Below the pieces are notes generated by a model. The model saw only the letters and a program-made list of their open reading frames with translations, was not told the origin of the DNA and made no database searches. A stretch of DNA of 46,876 bases from assembly GCA_905215555.1 (NCBI GenBank), contig CAJMQU010000034.1, positions 1-46,876 of the forward strand, written 5' to 3'. The stretch's first letter is position 1; each line of letters begins with the position of its first letter. Source of the stretch: an uncultured bacterium (GTDB taxonomy: Bacteria; Bacteroidota; Bacteroidia; Bacteroidales; Bacteroidaceae). The translations under genes were made by a program, and so were the position numbers. Below, piece by piece: positions 15,355 through 23,969 of this stretch.

Positions 15355-18300
15355 ATGAAAAAAGTGATAGTAGGACTGGATTTAGGAACCAATAGTGTGG
15401 GATGGTCTGTTGTAAATTCGATAATTGCTGAACAAGCTGAAAAATTATGGTTAGAAATGGCCGGTAGTCGGATAATTCCTATGGATGCTGCTATATTGGG
15501 CGACTTTGATAGGGGAAACTCCACTTCACAGACTGCAGAAAGAACTCGTTTCCGTGGGGTAAGACGTTTGCGTGAACGGTGCTTGTTGAGACGTGAACGG
15601 TTACATAAAGTATTGCACATATTAGGATTCTTGCCTGAACATTATTCTGAACAGATAAATTGGAAGGAACATTCCGGACAGTTTACGAGTCTGGCAGAGC
15701 CTAAATTGGCTTGGAAGAAGAATGAGTCAGGGAAATATGAGTTCATCTTTCAGTCCGCCTTTAACGAGATGCTGGTTGATTTTGCACAGCAGCAGCCGGC
15801 ATTGGTGGCAAATGGTAAAAAAGTGCCTTATGATTGGACTATTTATTATTTAAGAAAAAAGGCTCTGACAGAGAAAATAACCAAACAAGAATTAGCGTGG
15901 ATTCTATTAAATTTTAATCAGAAGCGTGGATATTATCAATTGAGAGGGGAAGAGGAAGAAGAAAAATCCAATAAGCAGGTTGAATATTATGCTCTTAAAG
16001 TAGTGCGTGTGGAAGCAACGGACGAAAAAAAGGGAAAAGACACATGGTATAATGTACACTTGGAAAATGGATGGATATATCGTCGGTCAAGCAATGTCCC
16101 ATTAGAGTGGGAGGGGAAAACCAAGGAGTTTATCGTGACAACGGATTTAAATGAGGATGGCACTCCTAAAATGGATAAAAAAGGTGAGGTCAAACGTTCC
16201 TTCCGCTCCCCCAAGGAAGATGACTGGACACTGATAAAGAAGAAAACAGAAGCGGATGTAGCTGATAGTCATAAGACTGTAGGCTGCTATATCTATGATA
16301 CATTGCTGCAAAAACCACAGCAGAAAATAAGAGGAAAGTTAGTACGTACCATAGAGCGTAAATTTTATAAGGAAGAGTTGAAGCGGATATTAGAAAAACA
16401 ATCTGTTCTCCATACTGAATTGCATGACCGTGATTTGTATAAGAAATGCCTTGAATGCTTGTATCCGCAGAATGATGCACATAAGCGCAACATTGCTAAT
16501 CGTGATTTTGTGTATATGTTTGTAGAGGATATCCTTTTTTATCAGCGCCCGTTAAAAAGCAAGAAGTCGTTGATTGACGATTGTCCTTATGAGACGAATG
16601 AGTATGTGGACAAGGATACCGGTGAAGTAAAGCATGTGCCATTAAAGTGTATAGCTAAGTCGCATCCGTTATTTCAAGAGTTTCGTCTGTGGCAGTTTCT
16701 ATCGAATATCAGAATTTATCAGAAAGAAAGACAACAAGGAGAAAGGTTGTTGACTGATGTGGACGTGACCAGTGAGTTTCTGAATACGGAGGAGGATTAT
16801 GTAGCTTTATTTGAATGGTTGAATGAACGTAAGGAAATTGATCAGAAAAATTTTCTGAAATATCCTTTGTTTAATCTGAAGAATAAAATAGCCGACTACC
16901 GCTGGAATTATGTGGAAGATAAAATGTATCCTTGCAATGAAACAAGATATTTGATAAAATCTCGTTTAGACAAAGCACATGCTTTTTCCGACGGCTTTAT
17001 TTTATCTGCAGAAAATGAGACGGCTCTGTGGCATATACTATACTCGGTCAACGATAAGGTTGAATTAGAGAAGGCCTTAGCCACATTTGCAACTAAGTAT
17101 GCCTTGGATAAGGTAGCTTTTGTTGAAGCCTTTAAGAAAGTACCTCCATTTGAAAAAGAATATGGGGCATATTCTGCCAAGGCCATAAAGAAGCTGTTGC
17201 CATTGATGCGAATGGGAAAATACTGGAGTGCGGCTGCTATTGATGAAGCAACCCAAGAACGCATGGACAAAATCGTGACGGGCGAATATGATGAAAAGAT
17301 TCATAACAAAGTTCGTGAGAAGTCCATGCATTTGCAGAGTGTTGATGACTTCAGAGGTTTGCCTTTATGGTTGGTATGTTATGTTATCTATGGGCGGCAT
17401 TCTGAAGTGAGGGACATCACTAAATGGGAAACGCCTTCTGATATAGATGCTTATTTGAAAGCATTCAAACAACATTCCTTGCGCAATCCGATAGTCGAGC
17501 AAATCATAGTGGAAACATTACGTGTGGTCCGGGATATTTGGAAGCGTGTAGGAACTATTGATGAAATTCACGTGGAACTAGGGCGTGAAATGAAAAATAC
17601 GGCAAAGGAAAGGGAGAAAATGACAATGCAGATTCTGGACAATGAAAATGCTAATCTTCGTATTAAGACTTTATTGGCGGAATTTATGAATCCTGAGTAT
17701 AACATTGAAAATGTACGTCCCTATTCACCAAGCCAGCAGGAATTGTTACGTATCTACGAAGATGAAATATTGAACCATGCAGAGATTCCGGAAGATATTG
17801 AGAATTTCCTGAAGAAGGTGAAAGACAGTAAGTCTCCTTCAAAATCAGAATTCATGCGATACAAACTATGGTTGGAGCAGAAGTATCGTTCCCCTTATAC
17901 AGGAGAAATTATTCCTCTTGCCAAACTGTTTACACCGGCTTATGAGATAGAACATATAATTCCCCAGTCTCGTTTCTTTGATGACTCGTTCAGTAATAAG
18001 GTAATTTGCGAGTCAGAAGTAAACAAACTGAAAGGTAAATTCCTGGGATATGAGTTTATAAAAGAGTATCATGGACAGAAAGTTGAACTGAACTTCGGTA
18101 AAGTCGTTACGGTTTTTTCTGTTGAGGCTTATGAATTATTTGTGAAAGAGCATTATTCTAAATCAAGAATTAAGATGAAAAAACTGCTGATGGATGATAT
18201 ACCGGAGCAGTTTATTGAACGTCAGTTAAATGATAGTCGTTATATCAGTAAGGTGATTAAAACCTTACTTTCCAATGTCGTTCGTGAGAAAGACAAGACT

Positions 18301-19881
18301 GGAGAGTATGAACCGGAAGCAATCTCAAAAAATGTAATAGTTTGTACAGGTAGTGTTACGGATAGATTAAAGAAGGATTGGGGATTAAATGACGTTTGGA
18401 ATAATATTGTGTCTTCCCGATTCGAACGTTTGAATCAATTGAAGGGTACTCAGTGTTTCGGACATTGGGAATGTAGAGATGGAAAACGCTTTTTTCAGAC
18501 AGAACTGCCACTGGAACTTCAAAAAGGATTTAGTAAAAAACGTATTGACCATCGTCATCATGCAATGGATGCTATTGTTATAGCTTGTGCTTCGCGAAAC
18601 CACATTAATTATTTGAATAATGAGTCGGCAAGGAAGAATGCTAAGATAACCCGGCATGATCTACAGAAATCACTGTGTGATAAGTGTAAAACAGATGATT
18701 ATGGAAACTATAAATGGATTATCAAGAAACCCTGGGCTACATTCACGCAAGATGTGCAGGCGGTTTTGAATGATATTGTGGTAAGCTTTAAGCAGAATAT
18801 CCGGGTGATAAACAAGAGTACTAATCATTATCAGTGCTATGATGAGAGAGGAAAGAAGACATTATTGGCACAGACTGAAGGGGATAATTGGGCGATACGG
18901 AAGCCTATGCATAAAGAGACTGTATTCGGTAGAGTGAACCTTCGGAAAATAAAAGAGGTACGGTTGTCAGTGGCCTTAGATACTCCTGAAATGATTGTGG
19001 ATAAAAAGTTAAAAGTAAAAATATTACAACTCATTTCTTATAACTATGACAAAAAACGAATTGAAAAGTATTTCAAAGAAAATGCACCTCTTTGGAAAAA
19101 TTTTAATCTGGCAAAAATAGCTGTTTACTATTTTACTGATAATTTCTCGGAACCATTGGTAGCTGTGCGTAAAACCTTGGATACAAGTTTCACAAAGAAG
19201 AAAATTGTTGAATCTATTACAGATACTGGAATTCAGAAGATATTATTGAAACATTTGGAGGCTAAAGAAGGGAAAGCGGATTTAGCTTTTTCTCCTGATG
19301 GCATTGACGAAATGAATAGAAATTTGGAATTTCTGAATGATGGTAACCCTCATCAACCTATATATAAAGTAAGGGTTTGCGAACCACGTGGTAATAAGTT
19401 TAGTGTGGGTGAGACAGGGCAGAAATCGACTAAATTTGTAGAAGCAGCTAAGGGTACAAACTTATTTTTTGCTATTTATGTTGCGGAAGACGGAAGGCGA
19501 GTATATGAAACAATACCTTTGAATGTTGTTATTGAACGTGAAAAGCAAGGTTATATTCCGGTTCCGGAGAAAAATGAGGCTGGAAATAAATTGTTGTTTT
19601 GGTTATCACCGAATGACTTAGTGTATGTACCTGCGGGGGAAGAATTGGAACGGGGTAGAATTGAGGAACCGATAGATAGAAAAAGGATATATAAGATGGT
19701 AAGTTGCACAGGAAATGAAGGACATTTTGTACCCTCTACTATAGCTAGTCCAATAGTTGCAGTCGTTGAACTAGGAAGTAATAACAAAGCTCAAAGAGCT
19801 TGGACAAATGAAATGATAAAGGATGTATGTATCCCATTGAAAGTAGATAGATTAGGGAATATAATAAAACTGGGTTTTTAA
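15355..19881 (+). CDS. cas9: Type II-C CRISPR-associated endonuclease Cas9
   Basis: RNA-guided DNA endonuclease, 1508 aa, long but within the range of Bacteroidetes Cas9. RuvC-I is MKKVIVGLDLGTNSVGWSVV with D9. An arginine-rich bridge helix follows (about residues 63-87, RTRFRGVRRLRERCLLRRER). RuvC-II is I-H-V-E741-L-G-R-E. The HNH domain shows E-I-E866-H867-I-I-P-Q with N881 and N890; H867 aligns with SpyCas9 H840, while Glu replaces the Asp before it. RuvC-III is D-H-R-H-H1069-A-M-D1072. All nuclease residues appear present, so the enzyme should be active. The region after about residue 1150 would hold the PAM-interacting domain. It is followed by cas1 and cas2 with no csn2 or cas4, hence subtype II-C. 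The PAM cannot be read from the sequence. Confidence 0.98.
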   Translation: MKKVIVGLDLGTNSVGWSVVNSIIAEQAEKLWLEMAGSRIIPMDAAILGDFDRGNSTSQTAERTRFRGVRRLRERCLLRRERLHKVLHILGFLPEHYSEQINWKEHSGQFTSLAEPKLAWKKNESGKYEFIFQSAFNEMLVDFAQQQPALVANGKKVPYDWTIYYLRKKALTEKITKQELAWILLNFNQKRGYYQLRGEEEEEKSNKQVEYYALKVVRVEATDEKKGKDTWYNVHLENGWIYRRSSNVPLEWEGKTKEFIVTTDLNEDGTPKMDKKGEVKRSFRSPKEDDWTLIKKKTEADVADSHKTVGCYIYDTLLQKPQQKIRGKLVRTIERKFYKEELKRILEKQSVLHTELHDRDLYKKCLECLYPQNDAHKRNIANRDFVYMFVEDILFYQRPLKSKKSLIDDCPYETNEYVDKDTGEVKHVPLKCIAKSHPLFQEFRLWQFLSNIRIYQKERQQGERLLTDVDVTSEFLNTEEDYVALFEWLNERKEIDQKNFLKYPLFNLKNKIADYRWNYVEDKMYPCNETRYLIKSRLDKAHAFSDGFILSAENETALWHILYSVNDKVELEKALATFATKYALDKVAFVEAFKKVPPFEKEYGAYSAKAIKKLLPLMRMGKYWSAAAIDEATQERMDKIVTGEYDEKIHNKVREKSMHLQSVDDFRGLPLWLVCYVIYGRHSEVRDITKWETPSDIDAYLKAFKQHSLRNPIVEQIIVETLRVVRDIWKRVGTIDEIHVELGREMKNTAKEREKMTMQILDNENANLRIKTLLAEFMNPEYNIENVRPYSPSQQELLRIYEDEILNHAEIPEDIENFLKKVKDSKSPSKSEFMRYKLWLEQKYRSPYTGEIIPLAKLFTPAYEIEHIIPQSRFFDDSFSNKVICESEVNKLKGKFLGYEFIKEYHGQKVELNFGKVVTVFSVEAYELFVKEHYSKSRIKMKKLLMDDIPEQFIERQLNDSRYISKVIKTLLSNVVREKDKTGEYEPEAISKNVIVCTGSVTDRLKKDWGLNDVWNNIVSSRFERLNQLKGTQCFGHWECRDGKRFFQTELPLELQKGFSKKRIDHRHHAMDAIVIACASRNHINYLNNESARKNAKITRHDLQKSLCDKCKTDDYGNYKWIIKKPWATFTQDVQAVLNDIVVSFKQNIRVINKSTNHYQCYDERGKKTLLAQTEGDNWAIRKPMHKETVFGRVNLRKIKEVRLSVALDTPEMIVDKKLKVKILQLISYNYDKKRIEKYFKENAPLWKNFNLAKIAVYYFTDNFSEPLVAVRKTLDTSFTKKKIVESITDTGIQKILLKHLEAKEGKADLAFSPDGIDEMNRNLEFLNDGNPHQPIYKVRVCEPRGNKFSVGETGQKSTKFVEAAKGTNLFFAIYVAEDGRRVYETIPLNVVIEREKQGYIPVPEKNEAGNKLLFWLSPNDLVYVPAGEELERGRIEEPIDRKRIYKMVSCTGNEGHFVPSTIASPIVAVVELGSNNKAQRAWTNEMIKDVCIPLKVDRLGNIIKLGF

Positions 19882-19890
19882 TTTCTACGA

Positions 19891-19952
19891 TATTGGGCAA
19901 ATGTGCTATTGTGTAGACTTTTCAGAAGAAAAATTGGGCACATTTGCCAATA
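19891..19952. repeat. Long inverted repeat in the cas9-cas1 gap
   Basis: TATTGGGCAAATGTGC (19891-19906) pairs with GCACATTTGCCAATA (19938-19952), a 15-bp stem with one bulged G. The 31-nt loop contains a nested TTTTC/GAAAA stem. It fills much of the 131-nt gap between cas9 and cas1, where cas operons usually have little or no spacing. It could be a processing site, attenuator or small RNA. It is not followed by a clear T-run. Confidence 0.7.
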
Positions 19953-20012
19953 GTTTATCTCAATTGCTATTTGAAGTGAGGGACGAGTAATAATCGTTAA
20001 AATTAAAATATT

Positions 20013-20942
20013 ATGATTAAAAAGACACTTTATTTTGGAAACCCGGTTTATTTGTCTTTAAAAAATGCACAGTTAGTGATAAAGTTACCGGAAGTGGTAA
20101 AGAATGAAACTTTGCCGGAAGAATTCAAACAAAAGTCAGCAGTGACTAAGCCGATAGAAGATATTGGTGTAGTAGTGTTGGATAATAAACAGATTACTAT
20201 TACTTCGGGTGTATTAGAGGTTCTGCTTGAGAATAATTGTGCTGTTATTACTTGTGATAGTAAAAGCATGCCTGTTGGGTTGATGCTTCCTTTATATGGT
20301 AATACAACTCAGAATGAGCGTTTTCGGCAGCAGCTGAACGCTTCACTTCCATTGACAAAGCAATTATGGCAGCAAACTGTGAAGCAAAAAATAGAGAATC
20401 AAGCTGCTGTGTTACAAAGATGTGCGGGTGGGGAGATAAAGTGTCTGAAGATATGGGCGACTGATGTGAAGAGTGGAGATCCTGATAATTTGGAAGCTCG
20501 TGCCGCTGCCTATTATTGGAAAAATTTATTTGATATAGCAGGCTTTACAAGGGATAGAGAAGGCATTCCACCTAATAATTTGTTGAATTATGGATATGCA
20601 ATATTACGAGCTATCGTGGCACGCGGCTTGGTAACGAGTGGACTTCTGCCGACATTGGGGATTCATCATCACAATCGATATAATGCTTATTGTCTGGCTG
20701 ATGATATAATGGAACCTTATCGTCCGTATGTGGATGAATTGGTTTATGGCATTGTGAAGAGTGGTGTAGTTTATGAGGTGTTAACGAAGGAGATAAAAGG
20801 GCAGCTTCTTTCAATTCCGACATTGGATGTCGTTATTTCAGGCAAACGTAGTCCTTTGATGGTAGCGGTGGGGCAAACGACTGCTTCTCTTTACAAATGT
20901 TTTAGCGGTGAGTTACGTAGAGTAACATATCCTGAGATGTGA
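20013..20942 (+). CDS. cas1: CRISPR adaptation endonuclease Cas1 (type II)
   Basis: Integrates new spacers together with Cas2. The 309-aa protein begins MIKKTLYFGNPVYLSLKNAQ, with the N-terminal beta domain, and has the conserved metal-binding region in the C-terminal helical domain. There, E-A-R-A-A-A-Y-Y-W supplies the glutamate; L-G-I-H-H-H-N-R-Y-N supplies the histidine; and C-L-A-D-D-I-M-E-P-Y-R-P supplies the acidic residues. This is the usual type II Cas1 arrangement. The stop overlaps the cas2 start by one base (TGATG), indicating translational coupling. It is separated from cas9 by 131 nt. Confidence 0.97.
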   Translation: MIKKTLYFGNPVYLSLKNAQLVIKLPEVVKNETLPEEFKQKSAVTKPIEDIGVVVLDNKQITITSGVLEVLLENNCAVITCDSKSMPVGLMLPLYGNTTQNERFRQQLNASLPLTKQLWQQTVKQKIENQAAVLQRCAGGEIKCLKIWATDVKSGDPDNLEARAAAYYWKNLFDIAGFTRDREGIPPNNLLNYGYAILRAIVARGLVTSGLLPTLGIHHHNRYNAYCLADDIMEPYRPYVDELVYGIVKSGVVYEVLTKEIKGQLLSIPTLDVVISGKRSPLMVAVGQTTASLYKCFSGELRRVTYPEM

Positions 20943-21274
20943 TGGAACGTTTTAGTGAATATCGCATTATGTGGGTGCTAGTATTGTTTGATATGCCTAC
21001 CGATACTAAAAAAGATAGAAAGGCATATGCTGATTTTAGAAAAAATCTGCAAAAGGATGGGTTTACTATGTTTCAATTCTCTATTTATGTACGTCACTGT
21101 GCAAGTTGTGAGAATGCGAATGTGCATATCAAAAGAGTTAAGTCTTTTTTGCCAGAGTATGGACAGGTCGGAATAATGTGTATTACGGACAAACAATTTG
21201 GTGATATTGAGCTTTTTTATGGGAAGAAGGCTCAGGATGTGGGCGCGCCAGGGCAACAGTTAGAATTGTTTTAA
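20942..21274 (+). CDS. cas2: CRISPR adaptation protein Cas2 (type II)
   Basis: Cas1 partner in spacer acquisition. The 110-aa protein begins MERFSEYRIMWVLVLFDMPT; the beta1 strand VLVLFDMP carries the conserved Asp. The ending GAPGQQLELF is typical of the C-terminal strand region. I chose ATG 20942, which overlaps the cas1 stop, over GTG 20939 three bases earlier. A hairpin terminator follows 10 nt after the stop. Confidence 0.96.
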   Translation: MERFSEYRIMWVLVLFDMPTDTKKDRKAYADFRKNLQKDGFTMFQFSIYVRHCASCENANVHIKRVKSFLPEYGQVGIMCITDKQFGDIELFYGKKAQDVGAPGQQLELF

Positions 21275-21284
21275 AATTAAAAAT

Positions 21285-21306
21285 CCCGCCAATTGGCGGG
21301 GTTTTT
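21285..21306. terminator. Bidirectional terminator between cas2 and the array
   Basis: CCCGCC (21285-21290) and GGCGGG (21295-21300) form a GC-rich stem around AATT. A T-run follows on the plus strand (21302-21306). An A-rich flank (21275-21283) gives ATTTTTAATTTT on the minus strand. It can end both the cas operon (plus) and the pre-crRNA (minus). Confidence 0.9.
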
Positions 21307-21382
21307 AGTTGGAAATAGCTTCCTTTTTATAATTCTAATTTGTAGTGTAATAAATTGATTACTAGTGTGTAATAAGGAATGA

Positions 21383-22659
21383 GCTGTTTCCAATGGCTCA
21401 AAGATACTAAAATGAAAGCAAATCACAACCGGTACTGGTAACGGCACGCTCGACGGATGGCTGTTTCCAATGGCTCAAAGATACTAAAATGAAAGCAAAT
21501 CACAACGCATTGGTATGAGGTTGCAAACCTATCATTGCTGTTTCCAATGGCTCAAAGATACTAAAATGAAAGCAAATCACAACGTTTGGAAACGATGTCG
21601 AAGATGAGCTGCTGCTGTTTCCAATGGCTCAAAGATACTAAAATGAAAGCAAATCACAACGGGGAGGAGCAAGGCTCCTCTTAACACGACGCTGTTTCCA
21701 ATGGCTCAAAGATACTAAAATGAAAGCAAATCACAACCCATTCGATGTCTCTTCCTTCTGCTGCTAGGCTGTTTCCAATGGCTCAAAGATACTAAAATGA
21801 AAGCAAATCACAACATGTATTGACCTGCTGTGTATACTGTTTCGCTGTTTCCAATGGCTCAAAGATACTAAAATGAAAGCAAATCACAACGGGGAGGAGC
21901 AAGGCTCCTCTTAACACGACGCTGTTTCCAATGGCTCAAAGATACTAAAATGAAAGCAAATCACAACTAATGCCCCTTATACCCATATAAGCCAGTAGCT
22001 GTTTCCAATGGCTCAAAGATACTAAAATGAAAGCAAATCACAACCGCTAATCCACAGAGATTGTCCGGATTGCCGCTGTTTCCAATGGCTCAAAGATACT
22101 AAAATGAAAGCAAATCACAACAAAAACTTGTGTAGTTCATTGAAATTCGGTGCTGTTTCCAATGGCTCAAAGATACTAAAATGAAAGCAAATCACAACCC
22201 CATTACCTTGCTACAGCCTGTCACACCTGCTGTTTCCAATGGCTCAAAGATACTAAAATGAAAGCAAATCACAACCAAACATAGGATACAGAGTTACAAA
22301 ATTTTGCTGTTTCCAATGGCTCAAAGATACTAAAATGAAAGCAAATCACAACTGTTTCCGTTGAACGAAGATCCGGAACCGGCTGTTTCCAATGGCTCAA
22401 AGATACTAAAATGAAAGCAAATCACAACGAAATTGTATTTCTTCTCCAACTCCGTAGAGCTGTTTCCAATGGCTCAAAGATACTAAAATGAAAGCAAATC
22501 ACAACGAACTGTACAGGGAACACAACAAAGAATTCGCTGTTTCCAATGGCTCAAAGATACTAAAATGAAAGCAAATCACAACCAGATATACCCCAGCCTG
22601 ACGATAGAGGCGGCTGTTTCCAATGGTTCAAAGATACTAAAATGAAAGTAAATTATCTT
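21383..22659 (-). CRISPR. Type II-C CRISPR array: 17 repeats of 47 nt, 16 spacers of 29-30 nt
   Basis: Sixteen identical 47-nt repeats start at 21383, 21460, 21537, 21614, 21691, 21768, 21844, 21921, 21998, 22075, 22152, 22229, 22306, 22382, 22459 and 22536. A degenerate seventeenth occupies 22613-22659. On the plus strand the repeat starts GCTGTTTCCAATGGCTCAAA and ends GCAAATCACAAC. Spacers are 30 nt, except those at 21815-21843 and 22353-22381, which are 29 nt. The tracrRNA anti-repeat pairs only with the minus-strand reading (GTTGTGATTTGC at the 5' end), so guides are made from the minus strand, toward cas2. Each intact repeat contains TATCTTTG on that strand. Spacers 4 (21661-21690) and 7 (21891-21920) are identical. 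No spacer was seen to match elsewhere in the window. Confidence 0.98.
22613..22659 (-). repeat. Degenerate terminal CRISPR repeat
   Basis: Compared with the consensus read on the minus strand, six of the first eleven bases differ (AAGATAATTTA in place of GTTGTGATTTG), and only one of the remaining 36 does (G33 to A). The TATCTTTG element is retained, but the TTG at positions 2-4 is lost. It is the most upstream repeat in the direction of transcription, 36 nt after the stop codon of the GNAT gene. Confidence 0.9.
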
Positions 22660-22695
22660 TTTCTTCCTCTTTAGCCAAGTTTTTGTTGAAGCTTA

Positions 22696-23187
22696 TCAGA
22701 CTATCTTTTGGTATGCAATTCTTGCTGTTCCGTTGGACACATACACAATTCCACAGCGGATAAATCCGTTTCTCGTAAGCAGATTCTGCATGATGATATT
22801 GTTTTGATGTGTATCCGCGCGGAGATTAGAACATTGCTCGGCACACCAGCCTAAACAGATATCGCCGATTCCTCTATAACTTCCATCGGAAGCGATGCGG
22901 TGAATTACATAATAAGGATCGTCATTCAGCCAGGCACCGTCTTCGATAAGAGCATAAAACGGGTCGGGACTCGGGACAAAACAGAATGTTCCCACGATTT
23001 TTCTATCTTCATCTTCACATGCATAACAATGTCCGTCGGTGATTTCTTTGGCAATCAGTTCACGCGCAGGATAACCGTTGATCCACTGATTACCGTTTCC
23101 AACAGATGCCATAAAGTTACGGGCATAATTGAATATCTCCATCAGACGATCTAAGTCTGAAAGCTGACTGGGGCGAATTTGTATCAT
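22696..23187 (-). CDS. GNAT-family N-acetyltransferase
   Basis: A 163-aa protein with the GNAT fold. It has an N-terminal MIQIRPSQLSDLDRLMEIFN, a central strand IVGTFCFVPSP, an acetyl-CoA-binding motif A around H-R-I-A-S-D-G-S-Y-R-G-I-G-D (about residues 95-108), and motif B L-R-A-D-T-H-Q-N-N-I-I-M-Q-N-L-L-T-R-N-G-F. The acceptor substrate is unknown. A TACTTTTG box at 23223-23230 (minus) is a plausible -7 element. The 3' end is only 36 nt from the CRISPR array, and both are read from the minus strand, so read-through into the array is possible. No terminator is obvious between them. Confidence 0.9.
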   Translation of the reverse strand: MIQIRPSQLSDLDRLMEIFNYARNFMASVGNGNQWINGYPARELIAKEITDGHCYACEDEDRKIVGTFCFVPSPDPFYALIEDGAWLNDDPYYVIHRIASDGSYRGIGDICLGWCAEQCSNLRADTHQNNIIMQNLLTRNGFIRCGIVYVSNGTARIAYQKIV

Positions 23188-23246
23188 ATATGTAAACCTG
23201 TTAAGTAACTCATTTCGGAATACAAAAGTACATGATTATTTTTATA

Positions 23247-23969
23247 TTATCCTTTTCTTTTTCCCTTCATTAGAAATTCTTCAAAAAATGTGTCGCGGTA
23301 ACTGTTACCTATGGCAATCTCGTAATTGCCTATATAGATGTCATTGTTGTCAAACGAATTGATGTGCAGGGTGTTGACGATATACGACTTGTTTACCCGG
23401 AGGAACATATCTTGGGGCAGGAGCTCGGAGATACCTTTCATATTCATGCGGGTAATAATGCGCTGTTCCGGTAATTGGAGGATTACATAGTCTTTTAACC
23501 CTTCGATGAAAAGAATGTCGGTATAGTTCACTTTGAAATACTTACGTTCGGATTTGACAAAGAAATACTCGGAAGAGACATTGGTTTCGAGGGCCTCTTT
23601 TTCTTCTTTCATCAATAGCGAGTGATAGGAGAGAGCTTTTAGCACAGCCTTCTGAAAACGTTCCACTTCTATCGGCTTGACCAGATAGTCGATGGCATCA
23701 ATTTCATAGCTGTCCAGGGCATACTCCGTATAGGCAGTGGTGAAGACAATAAGTGTCCGTTTGGAGACGGTATGCGCAAATTCTATGCCGGTGATGCCGG
23801 GCATTTGAATATCCAGAAAGATAAGGTCGACAGAATGTTCTTCCATAAACCGCGAAGCAGACGCGGCATTGTTAAACATGCCCAGTAAGCGAAACTCTTT
23901 GTTTTCTTCTACCAACATTTCCATGGCTTCGCGTGCCAGGGGCTCATCGTCTATGATAATACAATTCAT
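23247..23969 (-). CDS. LytTR-family response regulator
   Basis: A 240-aa two-component transcription regulator. The N-terminal receiver domain has the acidic pair in I-I-D7-D8-E-P, the phospho-acceptor D53 in F-L-D-I-Q-M-P, and V-K-P near residue 100. The C-terminal LytTR DNA-binding domain starts around residue 130 (YFFVKSERKYFKVNYTDILF) and includes RVNKSYIVNT. It overlaps the upstream sensor gene by 4 nt (ATGA), so kinase and regulator are co-translated. The target is not visible; autoregulation or control of the TonB receptor gene upstream is likely but inferred. Confidence 0.95.
   Translation of the reverse strand: MNCIIIDDEPLAREAMEMLVEENKEFRLLGMFNNAASASRFMEEHSVDLIFLDIQMPGITGIEFAHTVSKRTLIVFTTAYTEYALDSYEIDAIDYLVKPIEVERFQKAVLKALSYHSLLMKEEKEALETNVSSEYFFVKSERKYFKVNYTDILFIEGLKDYVILQLPEQRIITRMNMKGISELLPQDMFLRVNKSYIVNTLHINSFDNNDIYIGNYEIAIGNSYRDTFFEEFLMKGKRKG

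Noticed and set aside
15355..21274. Type II-A or II-B classification
   Set aside because: No csn2 or cas4 gene is present; the locus goes straight from cas2 to the array.
21301..21382. Region between the cas2 terminator and the first repeat as a promoter-bearing leader for plus-strand crRNA
   Set aside because: The tracrRNA anti-repeat pairs only with minus-strand repeats, so a plus-strand transcript would not give working guides. The region may still serve spacer integration.
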